Notes: generated from the letters alone by a model not told the origin. A DNA stretch of 64,000 bases from JAHEJJ01 sp965212205 (GCA_965212205.1 CBDBUX010000019.1:62001-126000), one strand, 5' to 3'; positions 9,054 to 18,807 are shown, numbered from the stretch's first letter. A program made the numbers and translations.

Positions 9054-9173
9054 AGAATCAATTCAATGATTTAAAAATACAGATTTCCATACAACTGATT
9101 TTTCAATTCACCCTAATTTTCCAAGAAGGCTGTTCCGATCAAATTCCGATTGACCAGCCTTAAAATGCCTGAT

Positions 9174-10037
9174 TCAATCAGGTTCGTAGATCAGCCTGAC
9201 AAACATGCTCAATCCTTCATCTTTCCGCTCGGCCGGTATCCCAGTCACAAGACCGATCAGGAGGTCATCCCTGATCTCAACACGGATCTGTGGACGAATC
9301 GTCATACTAAACTTGCTGTCTTCTATCGATTTATTAAACTCAATTCCCACGAAGTTGGCCGTTCCGGCTATCATATAATGCAAGTTGGTATTGATCTCGA
9401 ACGCCAGTTCTGTGGACCCACTATTAAAGGATCTGTCGAATTCCGGTCCGGTGTAGATCAGGGAGTGAAAACTTCTCCCCCATCGTTTAGCGGCAACAAA
9501 AAATGGGTTATAAACATTGCCGGAGTAAAGTGGCTCATTACCATACCGTTTGAAGGAAATCATCTTGAATTTATGCAGATAACCAAGTGCCAGTGAGGTT
9601 TTTGCTTTTTTGGAAACCAAAAAGGTGTATTGAGCGGCCAATTGCAAACCTTCCAACTGATTTTCGGGTACATCACTACTATTATTTGAAGTCGAATGAA
9701 AAATAAATGGCAGTTCTACTTCGAGGCCAAGCCGGTCTATAACCGCGAATTCGTATTCAATAAGAAATTCATATTCTTCATAAGCGTTCCTATCGAGTAA
9801 CCCAAATCCTATATTCCATTCGTGCTCCCCTTTTCGGGCACCCAGATCGCGGATTAGATCTATATATAAAGGTTCGGCATGCAATACCTTATAAGGTTCC
9901 TCTTTATTCTCAAAATCGTTTATGAATTGGTCATCGAGGATTGCTCGCGCGCTCTTTACCTCCTGCTTCTCCTGTGAACTGATGAAATTAGGTAAGATCA
10001 GAAAAAGGCCAATAATAATAAGGTAGCGTATCCTCAA
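9174..10037 (-). CDS. conserved secreted or outer-membrane protein of unknown function
   Basis: A 287-residue protein with a signal peptide (RYLIIIGLFLILPNFISSQ). After a short linker comes HAEPLYIDLIRDLGARKGE, a motif I associate with a conserved Bacteroidota protein of unknown role. The rest is rich in alternating polar and hydrophobic stretches (EYEFLIEYEFAVIDRLG, TFLVSKKAKTSLALGYLH), consistent with outer-membrane beta strands, and it ends MFVRLIYEPD. A beta-barrel is an inference from this pattern. The next gene upstream on the same strand ends 16 bases before its start, so they may be co-transcribed. Confidence 0.7.
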   Translation of the reverse strand: MRIRYLIIIGLFLILPNFISSQEKQEVKSARAILDDQFINDFENKEEPYKVLHAEPLYIDLIRDLGARKGEHEWNIGFGLLDRNAYEEYEFLIEYEFAVIDRLGLEVELPFIFHSTSNNSSDVPENQLEGLQLAAQYTFLVSKKAKTSLALGYLHKFKMISFKRYGNEPLYSGNVYNPFFVAAKRWGRSFHSLIYTGPEFDRSFNSGSTELAFEINTNLHYMIAGTANFVGIEFNKSIEDSKFSMTIRPQIRVEIRDDLLIGLVTGIPAERKDEGLSMFVRLIYEPD

Positions 10038-10053
10038 CTCTTAAAAAATTGCA

Positions 10054-10656
10054 TTAAAAAGGTCCTACCATGATATGCGCCCTGTGCGTCCCCGGATCCA
10101 TTAACCATGGCATCCCGGGTGCATGAGGTTTGTCGGGTAGGCCGGTAGATTCTGTGGTAGCAAAAGGAGTATAGATCACATAGCGAAATTTGCCCTCTTT
10201 CAATTCTCCTGTTTTCGGATCATAGTTCTTTTGTTTGCCGAAGTATACGTACATCATACTTGGTACATCGGGCATTTTAAGACTTCCATTTTTTACTTCT
10301 TCCCCTCTGATTTTCCTTTTCTGTTCAAAGTCGAGACCCTTTTTGCTAAGTTCTCTGCCACGAGCCATAAAAGGTTCGAGCTTTACAGAATAACACGATA
10401 CACTTATATCCTCTTTTTGCGGATTATCGGCTATGCAAACCAGATTATTGTTTCCTTCCCTGAGCACGATCAACTTCCCATCCTGATCATAACCATATAC
10501 CATAGCGCCATCCTTGTCTGCTTCAGGAGCCGGCAATGTCGCCGTTATGATCTGAATTTCCACAGGCAGGACCTGAGCTTTTATTTCCTGTTCAGCAGTA
10601 TATCCAAAACCAACAATCAATGTTAAGAGTAAAAGGCGTGTATTCATGTTTATCAT
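10054..10656 (-). CDS. secreted hypothetical protein
   Basis: About 200 residues with an N-terminal signal peptide (TRLLLLTLIVGFGYT, then EQEIKAQ). The mature part includes GAMVYGYDQDGKLIVLREG, a stretch with CIADNP and SCYSVKLEPFMARGRELS, and a C-terminal part ending PHAPGMPWLMDPGTHRAH and IMVGPF. The His-containing end suggests ligand or metal binding, but no family is recognised. Two starts are possible, ATG at 10656 or 10647; an open frame further upstream to 10695 adds residues unlike a signal peptide. It is followed on the same strand by the HAEPLY-type protein. Confidence 0.7.
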   Translation of the reverse strand: MINMNTRLLLLTLIVGFGYTAEQEIKAQVLPVEIQIITATLPAPEADKDGAMVYGYDQDGKLIVLREGNNNLVCIADNPQKEDISVSCYSVKLEPFMARGRELSKKGLDFEQKRKIRGEEVKNGSLKMPDVPSMMYVYFGKQKNYDPKTGELKEGKFRYVIYTPFATTESTGLPDKPHAPGMPWLMDPGTHRAHIMVGPF

Positions 10657-10806
10657 CTTTTGCTTAAAGGTAACCAACAAGAGTGAAATGGTCAAATTGG
10701 TTATATAGCTTCATTTCCGTAGCAGTGTACTACTGCCCAAAACCAAAAAGGCCAGCATACAAACAACTTCTGAAATGCCTATTTTAAGCGCTCAGAACAG
10801 GAAAGC

Positions 10807-11478
10807 TTAATTGCAATCCAGGCTATAGATATCTCCCATATCCTTGGTCCATTGAACGGGAGGATCATTCAACTGCTCTTCATTGACCTGAATACAGTCT
10901 AGTGGGTTGTTTTCTATAGAGAAAGTGTTGAGTTGGGTCGTCCCTGGTATATTTGAAATATCTAAAGACTCCAGGAGATTATCCTGTAAACTGAGTTGTT
11001 GCAGAGAAATATTATCAGAGATATTTAGGGTAAAAAGCTCGTTGCCATTGGCTTCAATCTTTTCCAGCAAGGTGAGGCCGGTAACATTGAGGCTTTGCAG
11101 ATTATTGTCGCGAACAAAGCAAAACAACAAACTGGCATTATCACTCACATCCAGATTCGTCAGTTGGTTTTCGGCCAACCATAATCCTTCTAGCGAGCGA
11201 AAATCTTCAATCCCGGTCAGGTCTGTAATACCCTTATCTTCAAAGACCAGATTTTCCACCAGGTCTACCGAACTGGTCAATACAGAGCCGTCTTCCACAT
11301 CGTCTATCCCTTCTTCAATCAGGGCGCGTTCAAATGCGAGATCAGGTATTAAAGTCCTGGCTTCAAGCTCATCTATTATTACTTCCATCATCGGTTCATC
11401 TTCATTTTCCTTGTCGGACGAACAACCGGTAAATACATATAGCAATCCGGTCATTATGAAGATCGTTTTAATTTTCAT
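10807..11478 (-). CDS. leucine-rich-repeat lipoprotein
   Basis: A 223-residue predicted lipoprotein. The N-terminus MKIKTIFIMTGLLYVFTGC ends in a lipobox with Cys19, followed by an acidic linker. From about residue 70 there are five to six leucine-rich repeats of about 20-22 residues with the pattern LxxLxLxxNxLxxL, for example SLEGLWLAENQLTNLDVSD and LQQLSLQDNLLESLDIS. These resemble repeats of bacterial surface LRR proteins, so a surface binding role is plausible. No sorting domain follows the repeats, and it ends IYSLDCN. It is likely transcribed alone. Confidence 0.8.
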   Translation of the reverse strand: MKIKTIFIMTGLLYVFTGCSSDKENEDEPMMEVIIDELEARTLIPDLAFERALIEEGIDDVEDGSVLTSSVDLVENLVFEDKGITDLTGIEDFRSLEGLWLAENQLTNLDVSDNASLLFCFVRDNNLQSLNVTGLTLLEKIEANGNELFTLNISDNISLQQLSLQDNLLESLDISNIPGTTQLNTFSIENNPLDCIQVNEEQLNDPPVQWTKDMGDIYSLDCN

Positions 11479-11556
11479 AGTGACAATTTTAAATTTAAAA
11501 AACTTTGGTGTGATTGCTATAAATAGCCCGAAGCTTTACAAATATAGCTTTTTTAA

Positions 11557-14187
11557 TCATTCGAGGTTGGCAAGACTTTTTTCAAGGGTCTCGATCTTAG
11601 CCAAAGCATCGGAAGCCTTCTTTTGTTCCAGGGCCACGACCTTTTCCGGTGCATTATTGACAAATCGCTCGTTTGATAGCTTTTTTTCAACAGACGCTAA
11701 GAATCCCCTGGTATATTGTAATTCCTCCCTGATCTTTTTAATTTCGGCTTCTGTATCGAGTTTACCTTCTAGGGGAATAAAATATTCATTGCTTCTGACT
11801 CTAAAGGTCACCGCCCCTTCTACCGCAGTACCGACAGATTCTATGTTCTTAAGATGGGCCAGCTTTTTGATCACTACATCCCAGCGTTGATTCAGCTTTT
11901 CCTTGTCTATGAGTCGGAGTTCTAAAGCTTCCTTATTAGGAAGGTTTTTTTCTTTTCGAATATTCCGAACGGCCGAAATAACGGCAGATGCAAATTCGAA
12001 TTCGGGGATTAATTCCTGACCTTCCAGCGGAATTACAGGCCAGGTCGAGACGATCAGGGCTTCTTCTTTTTCGCGTTTTTGGAAGCGCTGCCAGATTTCC
12101 TCTGTCAGGAATGGCATAAAAGGATGAAGTATGCGCAGATTAGCCTCAAATAAACTGATAATCGTTTTATAAGTAGTACGATCGATGGGCTGTTGATAGG
12201 CAGGTTTTACGATCTCGAGTAGCCACGAACAAAAGTCGTCCCACACCAGCTTATAGACAGACATCAGGGCATCTGATATCCTGTACTTCTCAAAATGATC
12301 GTTTATTTCCGACAGCGTTTTAGCCAGTTTCGCCCTGTACCAGTCCAGACCTAGTTTAGCGGACTCAGACTGGGGAATATCCTTAACTTCCCACCCCTGA
12401 ATTAACCGGAACGCATTCCATACCTTATTCGCAAAATTCTTCCCTTGCTGGCAAAGCGCTTCATCGAAAAGCAGGTCGTTCCCCGCAGCAGAACTGAGCA
12501 TAAGCCCCACCCGGACACTATCGGCTCCATAATGGGCAATCAATTCAAGTGCATCAGGGGAATTACCTAAAGACTTAGACATCTTCCTGCGCTGTTTATC
12601 CCGGACAATCCCCGTTAAATAGATATTTTCAAACGGCCTCTGACCTTTGAATTCGTATCCCGCCATGATCATTCTGGCCACCCAAAAGAACAGGATATCC
12701 GGTGCCGTAACCAGGTCGCTTGTAGGGTAGTAGTATTTAAAATCTTTATTTTCGGGCGCCATAATACCATCGAAAACGCTAATGGGCCAAAGCCAGGACG
12801 AAAACCATGTGTCGAGCACATCCTCATCTTGCCAAAGATCTGTTGCCTTGAGTTTGTCGTTTCCAGACTTTTTCCTGGCCAGTTCCAGTGCCAGTCCGGC
12901 TTCTTCAGCCACCACATAATCCTGACTACCTTTTCCAAAATAATAAGCCGGAATCCGCTGTCCCCACCATAATTGGCGCGAGATATTCCAATCCCGGATA
13001 TTTTCCATCCAATGCCGATAGGTATTCTCAAATTTTTTGGGAAAGAATTTCACTTCACCTGTTTGCAGTACAGCGTCGATGGCTGGCTGAGCAAGGGTAT
13101 CCATTTTAAGAAACCACTGATCAGACAAACGCGGTTCTATTATTGCCTTGGTTCTTTCTGAGGTACCTACTTTGTTGGTATATGGTTCAGTTTTATTCAG
13201 AAGTCCCAATCTTTCCAATTCTGCACTGATCTCCTTGCGAACCACAAAGCGATCTTTCCCTTCATAATGAGCCCCATGGGCGTTAAGAGTGGCATCGGCA
13301 TTGAAAATATCGATAGTTTCCAGATTATGCTTTTCACCAAGTGCTTTGTCGTTCTCATCATGAGCCGGGGTGACCTTTAAACAGCCGGTACCGAATTCCA
13401 GGTCTACATACTCGTCCTCAATAATAGGGATACTCCGATTACAAATTGGCACAATAACCTTTTTGCCTTTAAGATGAGAATATCGTTCATCCTCAGGATG
13501 TATGCAGATCGCAGTATCGCCCAGGATAGTCTCGGGCCGTGTAGTGGCCACCACCACTTCCTCATCGGACCCTTCAACAGGATAAGCTATATAGTACAGA
13601 AGCCCTTGCCGTTCTTCATAGATCACTTCTTCATCGGAAAGTGTAGTACGGGCTTCGGGATCCCAGTTGACCATCCTATAACCCCGATAGATCATTCCTT
13701 TGTTATACAGATCAACAAATACCCTGATCACCGAGGCAGACATACCTTCGTCCATGGTAAATTTTGTACGCTCCCAGTCGCACGAACAGCCCAACTTTTT
13801 GAGTTGTTCCAAAATAACATTGCCATATTCATTTTTCCATTCCCAGGCATGATTTAGGAATTCATCCCTGCTGATATCGCTTTTCTCGATTCCCCGCTCT
13901 TTTAGTCGAGCGACCACCTTAGCTTCTGTCGCGATTGAAGCATGGTCGGTACCCGGTACCCAACAGGCATTCTTACCCATCAATCGGGCCCTTCTAATCA
14001 GTATATCCTGAAGTGTGTTATTTAACATATGCCCCATATGGAGCACGCCGGTTACGTTCGGAGGAGGTATTACGACGGTGTAGGGCTCTCGTTCATCTGG
14101 TGTAGAATGAAAATAGCCGTTTTCCATCCAATAGCTATACCATTGATCTTCAACCTTTTGTGCTTCATATTTTGAGGGTATGGACAT
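11557..14187 (-). CDS. valS: valine--tRNA ligase
   Basis: An 876-residue class I aminoacyl-tRNA synthetase charging tRNA-Val. The HIGH-type motif PPNVTGVLHMGHML is near residue 43 and the KMSKS loop RRKMSKSLGNSPD near residue 530. Between them is the CP1 editing domain with TTRPETILGDTA. The C-terminal anticodon-binding domain is followed by a coiled-coil arm (EAEIKKIREELQYTRGFL) as usual for ValRS. The start at 14187 (MSIPSKYEAQKVEDQW) is chosen; the open frame 27 codons upstream starts with unrelated hydrophobic residues. Length is normal. Confidence 0.96.
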   Translation of the reverse strand: MSIPSKYEAQKVEDQWYSYWMENGYFHSTPDEREPYTVVIPPPNVTGVLHMGHMLNNTLQDILIRRARLMGKNACWVPGTDHASIATEAKVVARLKERGIEKSDISRDEFLNHAWEWKNEYGNVILEQLKKLGCSCDWERTKFTMDEGMSASVIRVFVDLYNKGMIYRGYRMVNWDPEARTTLSDEEVIYEERQGLLYYIAYPVEGSDEEVVVATTRPETILGDTAICIHPEDERYSHLKGKKVIVPICNRSIPIIEDEYVDLEFGTGCLKVTPAHDENDKALGEKHNLETIDIFNADATLNAHGAHYEGKDRFVVRKEISAELERLGLLNKTEPYTNKVGTSERTKAIIEPRLSDQWFLKMDTLAQPAIDAVLQTGEVKFFPKKFENTYRHWMENIRDWNISRQLWWGQRIPAYYFGKGSQDYVVAEEAGLALELARKKSGNDKLKATDLWQDEDVLDTWFSSWLWPISVFDGIMAPENKDFKYYYPTSDLVTAPDILFFWVARMIMAGYEFKGQRPFENIYLTGIVRDKQRRKMSKSLGNSPDALELIAHYGADSVRVGLMLSSAAGNDLLFDEALCQQGKNFANKVWNAFRLIQGWEVKDIPQSESAKLGLDWYRAKLAKTLSEINDHFEKYRISDALMSVYKLVWDDFCSWLLEIVKPAYQQPIDRTTYKTIISLFEANLRILHPFMPFLTEEIWQRFQKREKEEALIVSTWPVIPLEGQELIPEFEFASAVISAVRNIRKEKNLPNKEALELRLIDKEKLNQRWDVVIKKLAHLKNIESVGTAVEGAVTFRVRSNEYFIPLEGKLDTEAEIKKIREELQYTRGFLASVEKKLSNERFVNNAPEKVVALEQKKASDALAKIETLEKSLANLE

Positions 14188-14332
14188 ATTATGGTATAGT
14201 TTTTGTTTTGATCTATGCGAAATTAAAAAAATGATCATCGCAGGAACTGTTAAAGCTGCGATAATCACTATTATTTTGCCAAATCTTAAATACGAAACAA
14301 AAATAAGTAACGTTAGTAGATAACAAAAGAAT

Positions 14333-14364
14333 TTTGGATGTTGATAGCAAATCGTCTACATTTG
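14333..14364 (+). promoter_or_regulatory. Bacteroidota promoter (-33 TTTG and -7 TACATTTG) before the DUF1573 gene
   Basis: TTTG at 14333-14336 and TACATTTG at 14357-14364 are separated by 20 bases, which fits the Bacteroidota sigma-70 promoter consensus TTTG-N19-21-TAnnTTTG. The DUF1573 start lies 22 bases downstream. This is the best-formed promoter in the window. Confidence 0.7.
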
Positions 14365-14386
14365 AGATTCACCCAAAACCAAAAAA

Positions 14387-14773
14387 ATGATGAAAAAAGC
14401 TATTTTATTAGTGTTTGTAGGCCTACTTGCTCTAAGTGTCAGCGCACAGGAAACCGCGCAGATCGAATTTAAGGCAGAGACGCTCGACTATGGAGTAATA
14501 GAGAAAGGTAGCGACGGTGTTCGTGTATTTGAATTTACAAATACAGGAACTGCGCCCCTTATCATCAGCAAAGTAAGTTCGAGCTGTGGTTGTACAATTC
14601 CAAAAAAACCAGAAGATCCGATATTACCTGGCGACAGCGGTGAGATACAAGTTAAGTACGACACCAATCGTGTTGGACCTATCCGTAAAGCTATTACGGT
14701 AATATCTAATGCCGGTACTCCTACCAAAGTATTAAAGATCAAGGGCGAGGTGAAGGCTGCTGATGGTAAATAG
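14387..14773 (+). CDS. DUF1573 domain-containing secreted protein
   Basis: A 128-residue protein with a signal peptide (MMKKAILLVFVGLLALSVSA) and one DUF1573 domain, an immunoglobulin-like fold related to MSP/ASPM domains. Characteristic parts are LDYGVIEKGSDGVRVFEF, FTNTGTAPLIISKVSSSCGC with the conserved Cys pair, and the ending KVLKIKGEV. Periplasmic or surface location is predicted. The function of DUF1573 proteins is not known. It is a single-gene unit with its own promoter and a strong terminator after it, which suggests high expression. ATG codons at 14387 and 14390 are both possible starts. Confidence 0.88.
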   Translation: MMKKAILLVFVGLLALSVSAQETAQIEFKAETLDYGVIEKGSDGVRVFEFTNTGTAPLIISKVSSSCGCTIPKKPEDPILPGDSGEIQVKYDTNRVGPIRKAITVISNAGTPTKVLKIKGEVKAADGK

Positions 14774-14796
14774 AAAATAAAATATCACACTATAGA

Positions 14797-14823
14797 AAAA
14801 CCCCGGTATTACCGGGGTTTTAT
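14797..14823. terminator. bidirectional rho-independent terminator
   Basis: AAAAACCCCGGTATTACC continues into GGGGTTTTA: a stem of CCCCGGT/ACCGGGG with A-rich and T-rich flanks on both sides. It lies between the convergent DUF1573 and PDZ-protease genes and overlaps the stop codon of the latter, so it can serve both. Confidence 0.85.
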
Positions 14824-16166
14824 TTTAGTACGTTTTCCAAAACAAAACTAAAAAGCAGATCACGATTATAGCGTTCAATCAGCACCTGGATGCGCTTCCC
14901 TTCTTTTTCATTTAGCAGTTTTACTACTTCCTGAAGTTTGTAACGGTGTATTTTCTTTCCATTGATGGCAAGGATGATATCGCCTTCTCTTAAACCCGCC
15001 TCATCGGCCGGACTGCCAGCTCTTATTCCCGAGACTATAATCTCCGGCACCAGGCTTAAACGGGTAACATCCTCTCTAATAAGTTGAACATTACCAAAAT
15101 CATATGCTGTTGTACCCACTGTGGCCGGCCGCGCCTCTTTTATCTTTTGAGCGATATATCTCACCCCGTTGTGCTGCACATCAATCCCGCTCATATTATA
15201 ATGGAATGGTGAACCAAAGTGACCATTTTTTCGCATTATAATTTCATTATTTCCATAGTCAAATACGATATCAAAACGTTTCAGAACCTCACCCCCGACA
15301 CTACCGTTACGATTACCCAGATTGGCAATAGCCGCGTAGGATTCCATATCGGGAAATGCCGCTTTCACATCATTTAGTTCGAACCTGCCTATTTTAATCC
15401 CGGTGATCTTAGTCCGTCTTCCAAAAATATGTCCGTTTAATCCCTTGCCGAGATAGTCATGAAAGTTGTTTTCGGGTACCCCCAGGCCTTTTTCCAAGTC
15501 TTTAAATAGCCACAAGGCATCACCACTACCGGTATCCACCAATAGTTTAACCGGTACTTCCCGCTCATCTTCCATAACAACCGAGCCATCTACATACGAT
15601 TTGTTACCAATAATACTGATCGGCAGCCTTTGATCCCTTTTGGTAGTTTTAGCTTTGTAATATGCAGGGTCGTGTAGTTTCAGGCTCTGTGCATGATAAT
15701 TGATGTCTACCACAAAATCACGGAAGAGGTCATAACCGATTATGCCATGGATTGGGATCCCAAGCCTGGGAGAGAAGTTCATTTCCTTATCGAGCACTAC
15801 ATAGAGCTGCTGTGCATCATTGGTTACATCCTTTATTTTAAACCTGTTTCCCTTAGAAATCAAAGCCTTTATAGGGTCCCCGTTACCCAGTCCCTGTATC
15901 GAAATTTCAGATACGTTGTTCAATGTGATTGAATCCCGTTCAGAAAGATTAAATAATATGGGTTTTCTAACCCCTGAATCGAGTATAAAGGAAAGCTCTA
16001 TGCCATTTACTTCAATAGGAATTATGATCAGATTGTTGACCAGCTGGAATTTGACCTTTTCAAATTTTTCACCCTCGGGTAAACGATAATCCTGGGCCAC
16101 ACCTTTAAAAGGCAGCGATAGAAAGAATAAGCATATCAGGGCCAGATATTTTCGCAAACAGTTCAT
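14820..16166 (-). CDS. retropepsin-like aspartyl protease with C-terminal PDZ domain
   Basis: A 448-residue secreted protein with a signal peptide (LALICLFFLSLPFKGVAQ). It has two retropepsin-like aspartyl protease half-domains, with active-site motifs FILDSGVRKPI near residue 62 and LLVDTGSGDALW near residue 210, so both catalytic aspartates are present. A PDZ domain occupies about residues 365-445 (GIRAGSPADEAGLREGDIIL, AINGKKIHRYKLQEV). It should act in the periplasm or outer membrane; substrates are unknown. The family is common in Bacteroidota. It has no operon partner. Confidence 0.88.
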   Translation of the reverse strand: MNCLRKYLALICLFFLSLPFKGVAQDYRLPEGEKFEKVKFQLVNNLIIIPIEVNGIELSFILDSGVRKPILFNLSERDSITLNNVSEISIQGLGNGDPIKALISKGNRFKIKDVTNDAQQLYVVLDKEMNFSPRLGIPIHGIIGYDLFRDFVVDINYHAQSLKLHDPAYYKAKTTKRDQRLPISIIGNKSYVDGSVVMEDEREVPVKLLVDTGSGDALWLFKDLEKGLGVPENNFHDYLGKGLNGHIFGRRTKITGIKIGRFELNDVKAAFPDMESYAAIANLGNRNGSVGGEVLKRFDIVFDYGNNEIIMRKNGHFGSPFHYNMSGIDVQHNGVRYIAQKIKEARPATVGTTAYDFGNVQLIREDVTRLSLVPEIIVSGIRAGSPADEAGLREGDIILAINGKKIHRYKLQEVVKLLNEKEGKRIQVLIERYNRDLLFSFVLENVLK

Positions 16167-16309
16167 TTTTAGCTTGATGACTCTTAAAGTTACGAAAAAA
16201 ACGGGGGTGTCTCCCCGATTTTAACATTTGATTAGATCAAGGGAATAACTTGGGGTATGAGTTGTTTCGTAGCTAATGATTTCTCATTTTTGCTTAAGAA
16301 TTAATTAGT

Positions 16310-17503
16310 ATGCCATCAATTTCGACCAAAGGGCAGCTTATGCCGGAATCTCCTATCAGGAAATTAGTCCCTTTTGCCGAAGCTGCCAAAAAGAGAGGGG
16401 TGGAAGTAATCCACCTGAACATAGGTCAGCCCGATATTAAAACTCCTGAAATTGCTCTCGATGCAGTGCGTAACCACAATATTGAGGTGTTGGCATATTC
16501 GAGGACAGAGGGTTCGGAAACCTATCGTTCAAAACTTGCTTCCTATTATGCAAAACAGGGGATCGTGGTGGAGGCACAAGATATTATTGTCACCACCGGA
16601 GGATCCGAAGCACTTTCTTTTACCATGGGCACTATTGCCGATCCCGGAGATGAAATCATCATCCCGGAACCCTTTTATGCCAATTACAACGGTTTTGCCA
16701 CCGCGATGGGCCTTAGGGTAGTGCCAGTGGTCTCTGGTATAGATAAGAATTTTGCACTGCCCCCAATAGAAGATTTTGAGATTCACATCGGCCCTCGAAC
16801 CAAAGCCATTCTGATCTGTAATCCGGGAAATCCTACGGGTTATCTATACAGTAAGGAAGAAATCGAAAAACTTGCCGATTTAGTAAAGAAACACGATTTG
16901 TTTTTAGTAGCCGACGAAGTCTATCGCGAATTCACCTACGACGAGAAAGAGCATTTTTCAATATTGAAGGAAAGCGGACTGGAAGATCAGGCTATTGTGG
17001 TTGATTCGGTCTCTAAGCGTTACAGTATGTGCGGGGCGCGGATAGGTTGTATGGTCAGCAAGAATAAAGAGGTGATCAAAACGGCGCTCAAATTTGCACA
17101 GGCAAGATTATCGCCCCCTACCCTGGCTCAAATCGCTAGTGAAGCCGCCCTAGATACCCCTCAGGAATATTTTGATGCCGTTATTGAGGAATATATGGAA
17201 CGCCGGAATATACTGATCAACGAACTGGAAAAGATCCCCGATGTGGTTGTGGCCAAACCTCAGGGTGCCTTTTATTGTATCGCTGAATTACCGGTGGAAA
17301 ATGCCGATCATTTTGCGCAATGGTTGCTCGAACATTTTGAAAATGGACAGCAAACCGTAATGGTAGCCCCGGCAGCAGGCTTTTATGCTACCCCTGGCCT
17401 GGGGAAGAATCAGATCAGAATTGCTTATGTCCTCGAAAAAGAAAAGTTGAAACGAGCCGTAGCCCTGCTTAAAGAGGCACTTATCCAATATACACAAGCT
17501 TGA
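16310..17503 (+). CDS. PLP-dependent aminotransferase (class I/II, aspartate aminotransferase-like)
   Basis: A 397-residue fold-type I PLP enzyme. It has the N-terminal LNIGQPDIKTP motif, TTGGSEALSFTMG for cofactor phosphate binding, ICNPGNPTGYLYS with the conserved Asn and Pro, ADEVYREFTYD with the PLP-pyridine Asp, and the catalytic lysine in VDSVSKRYSMCGARIG near residue 236. The C-terminal substrate Arg is in NQIRIAYV. The amino-acid specificity cannot be read from sequence. murB begins within its stop codon. A near-consensus CATTTTTG lies about 20 bases upstream of the start. Confidence 0.9.
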   Translation: MPSISTKGQLMPESPIRKLVPFAEAAKKRGVEVIHLNIGQPDIKTPEIALDAVRNHNIEVLAYSRTEGSETYRSKLASYYAKQGIVVEAQDIIVTTGGSEALSFTMGTIADPGDEIIIPEPFYANYNGFATAMGLRVVPVVSGIDKNFALPPIEDFEIHIGPRTKAILICNPGNPTGYLYSKEEIEKLADLVKKHDLFLVADEVYREFTYDEKEHFSILKESGLEDQAIVVDSVSKRYSMCGARIGCMVSKNKEVIKTALKFAQARLSPPTLAQIASEAALDTPQEYFDAVIEEYMERRNILINELEKIPDVVVAKPQGAFYCIAELPVENADHFAQWLLEHFENGQQTVMVAPAAGFYATPGLGKNQIRIAYVLEKEKLKRAVALLKEALIQYTQA

Positions 17504-18516
17504 TCATTAAAGAAAATATATCCCTTAAGCCTTACAACACCTTTGGGGTAGATGTAAAAGCCAGGTATTTCATCGAGATTGCGAGTGTAGATCAATTAAG
17601 CCAGGCCTTACAGCTTAAGGGTTATCCACCGATCCTCATCCTTAGCGGCGGTAGTAATATGCTGCTAACCGCAGACCTCGAACGCCTGGTCCTTTATCTT
17701 AATATTAAGGGTAAGAGCATCGTCCGGGAAGACGACGACCATGTCGTGCTAAAAATCATGGCCGGAGAAAATTGGCACGAGCTGGTACTATGGTCGCTCG
17801 ACCGCAATTATGGTGGCATCGAAAACCTATCGCTTATCCCGGGGAATACCGGCACTGCTCCAATCCAGAATATCGGAGCCTACGGGGTTGAGATCAAGGA
17901 TGTATTCGAGAGTTGTGAGGCGATGGAGATAGCTACCCAGCGCCTGGTTGAATTCGACAAACCGGCCTGTAATTTTGGATACAGGGATTCCTATTTCAAA
18001 AATAACGGAAAAGGTAAATTCATCATTCTTTCGGTAATGCTAAGGCTTCGTAAGAGAGACCATAGGCCAAATACCTCTTACGGAGCTATTGAAGAACAAC
18101 TCCGCTCGCAGGAGATCGAAAAACCCTCGATAAAAGAAGTATCTGAAGCTGTGATTGCGATCAGGAGGAGTAAATTGCCCGATCCGGATGAATTGGGGAA
18201 CAGTGGAAGCTTCTTTAAAAACCCTGTTCTGGACCCACAACAGTTCAAGGAATTTATCGATCAACACCCTAAAGCACCGCATTACAGTTTGGGAGACGGC
18301 ACTGTAAAGGTTCCGGCCGGATGGTTGATCGAACAAACCGGTTATAAAGGTAAACGGATCGGTGATGCCGGGGTACACAAAGAACAGGCGCTTGTGCTGG
18401 TTAATTTTGGTAATGCCAGCGGTACGGAAATCCGACAGTTGGCCCAATCCATACAAAACGATGTTTCTCTGAAATTTGGAATAGAACTGGTTCCTGAAGT
18501 CAACATTATTGGCTAA
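17500..18516 (+). CDS. murB: UDP-N-acetylmuramate dehydrogenase
   Basis: A 338-residue FAD enzyme that reduces UDP-GlcNAc-enolpyruvate to UDP-MurNAc in peptidoglycan synthesis. FAD-binding features are YPPILILSGGSNML and SLIPGNTGTAPIQNIGAYGVE. The catalytic serine lies in GNSGSFFKNPV near residue 231, and the C-terminal domain has PAGWLIEQTGYKGKRIGD. The length and the FGYRDSYFK segment fit type I MurB. The start codon is TTG at 17500, overlapping the aminotransferase stop (TTGA), because the family N-terminus KENISLKPYNTFG begins immediately and there is no other start in frame. Confidence 0.94.
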   Translation: MIIKENISLKPYNTFGVDVKARYFIEIASVDQLSQALQLKGYPPILILSGGSNMLLTADLERLVLYLNIKGKSIVREDDDHVVLKIMAGENWHELVLWSLDRNYGGIENLSLIPGNTGTAPIQNIGAYGVEIKDVFESCEAMEIATQRLVEFDKPACNFGYRDSYFKNNGKGKFIILSVMLRLRKRDHRPNTSYGAIEEQLRSQEIEKPSIKEVSEAVIAIRRSKLPDPDELGNSGSFFKNPVLDPQQFKEFIDQHPKAPHYSLGDGTVKVPAGWLIEQTGYKGKRIGDAGVHKEQALVLVNFGNASGTEIRQLAQSIQNDVSLKFGIELVPEVNIIG

Positions 18517-18596
18517 AACCCGGGCTGGCTTGCGAGGTATTCGCTCATTGATCTTCTGCGACACCCTTGGTATCTTTAATTGAAAGTATATAAAAT

Positions 18597-18624
18597 AACC
18601 CCTGCAAAAAAGTATTTACAGGGG
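18597..18624. terminator. possible terminator hairpin after murB
   Basis: CCCCTG and CAGGGG form a six-base stem around a 14-base A/T-rich loop. There is no clear T-run directly after it on the plus strand (CTATACC follows), while the minus-strand side reads TTATTTTATA. It may end murB transcription 80 bases after the stop, but this is weak. Confidence 0.35.
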
Positions 18625-18807
18625 CTATACCAAACCAAACTAACCAAAAACTAAATGTACAATAACCAGTTGCACATTTATGTAATTAAAATTGAGATAA
18701 CGCTGAATTAACAATCAATTTTATAATTTAGCGTTTACCTATATACGGTATTTTAGACAGTCTTGGATGCCTCGGGGAAACATTTTTAGGATCTCTTACC
18801 TCCGTTG

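Noticed and set aside
9128..9163. Possible terminator (AAGGCTG ... CAGCCTT) between the hydroxylase and HAEPLY-type genes
   Set aside because: The stem is seven bases with a long loop and there is no T-run on either strand.
16261..16300. Promoter for the aminotransferase gene
   Set aside because: Only CATTTTTG is present, one mismatch from TAnnTTTG, with no -33 element, so it is mentioned in the gene entry but not listed as a feature.
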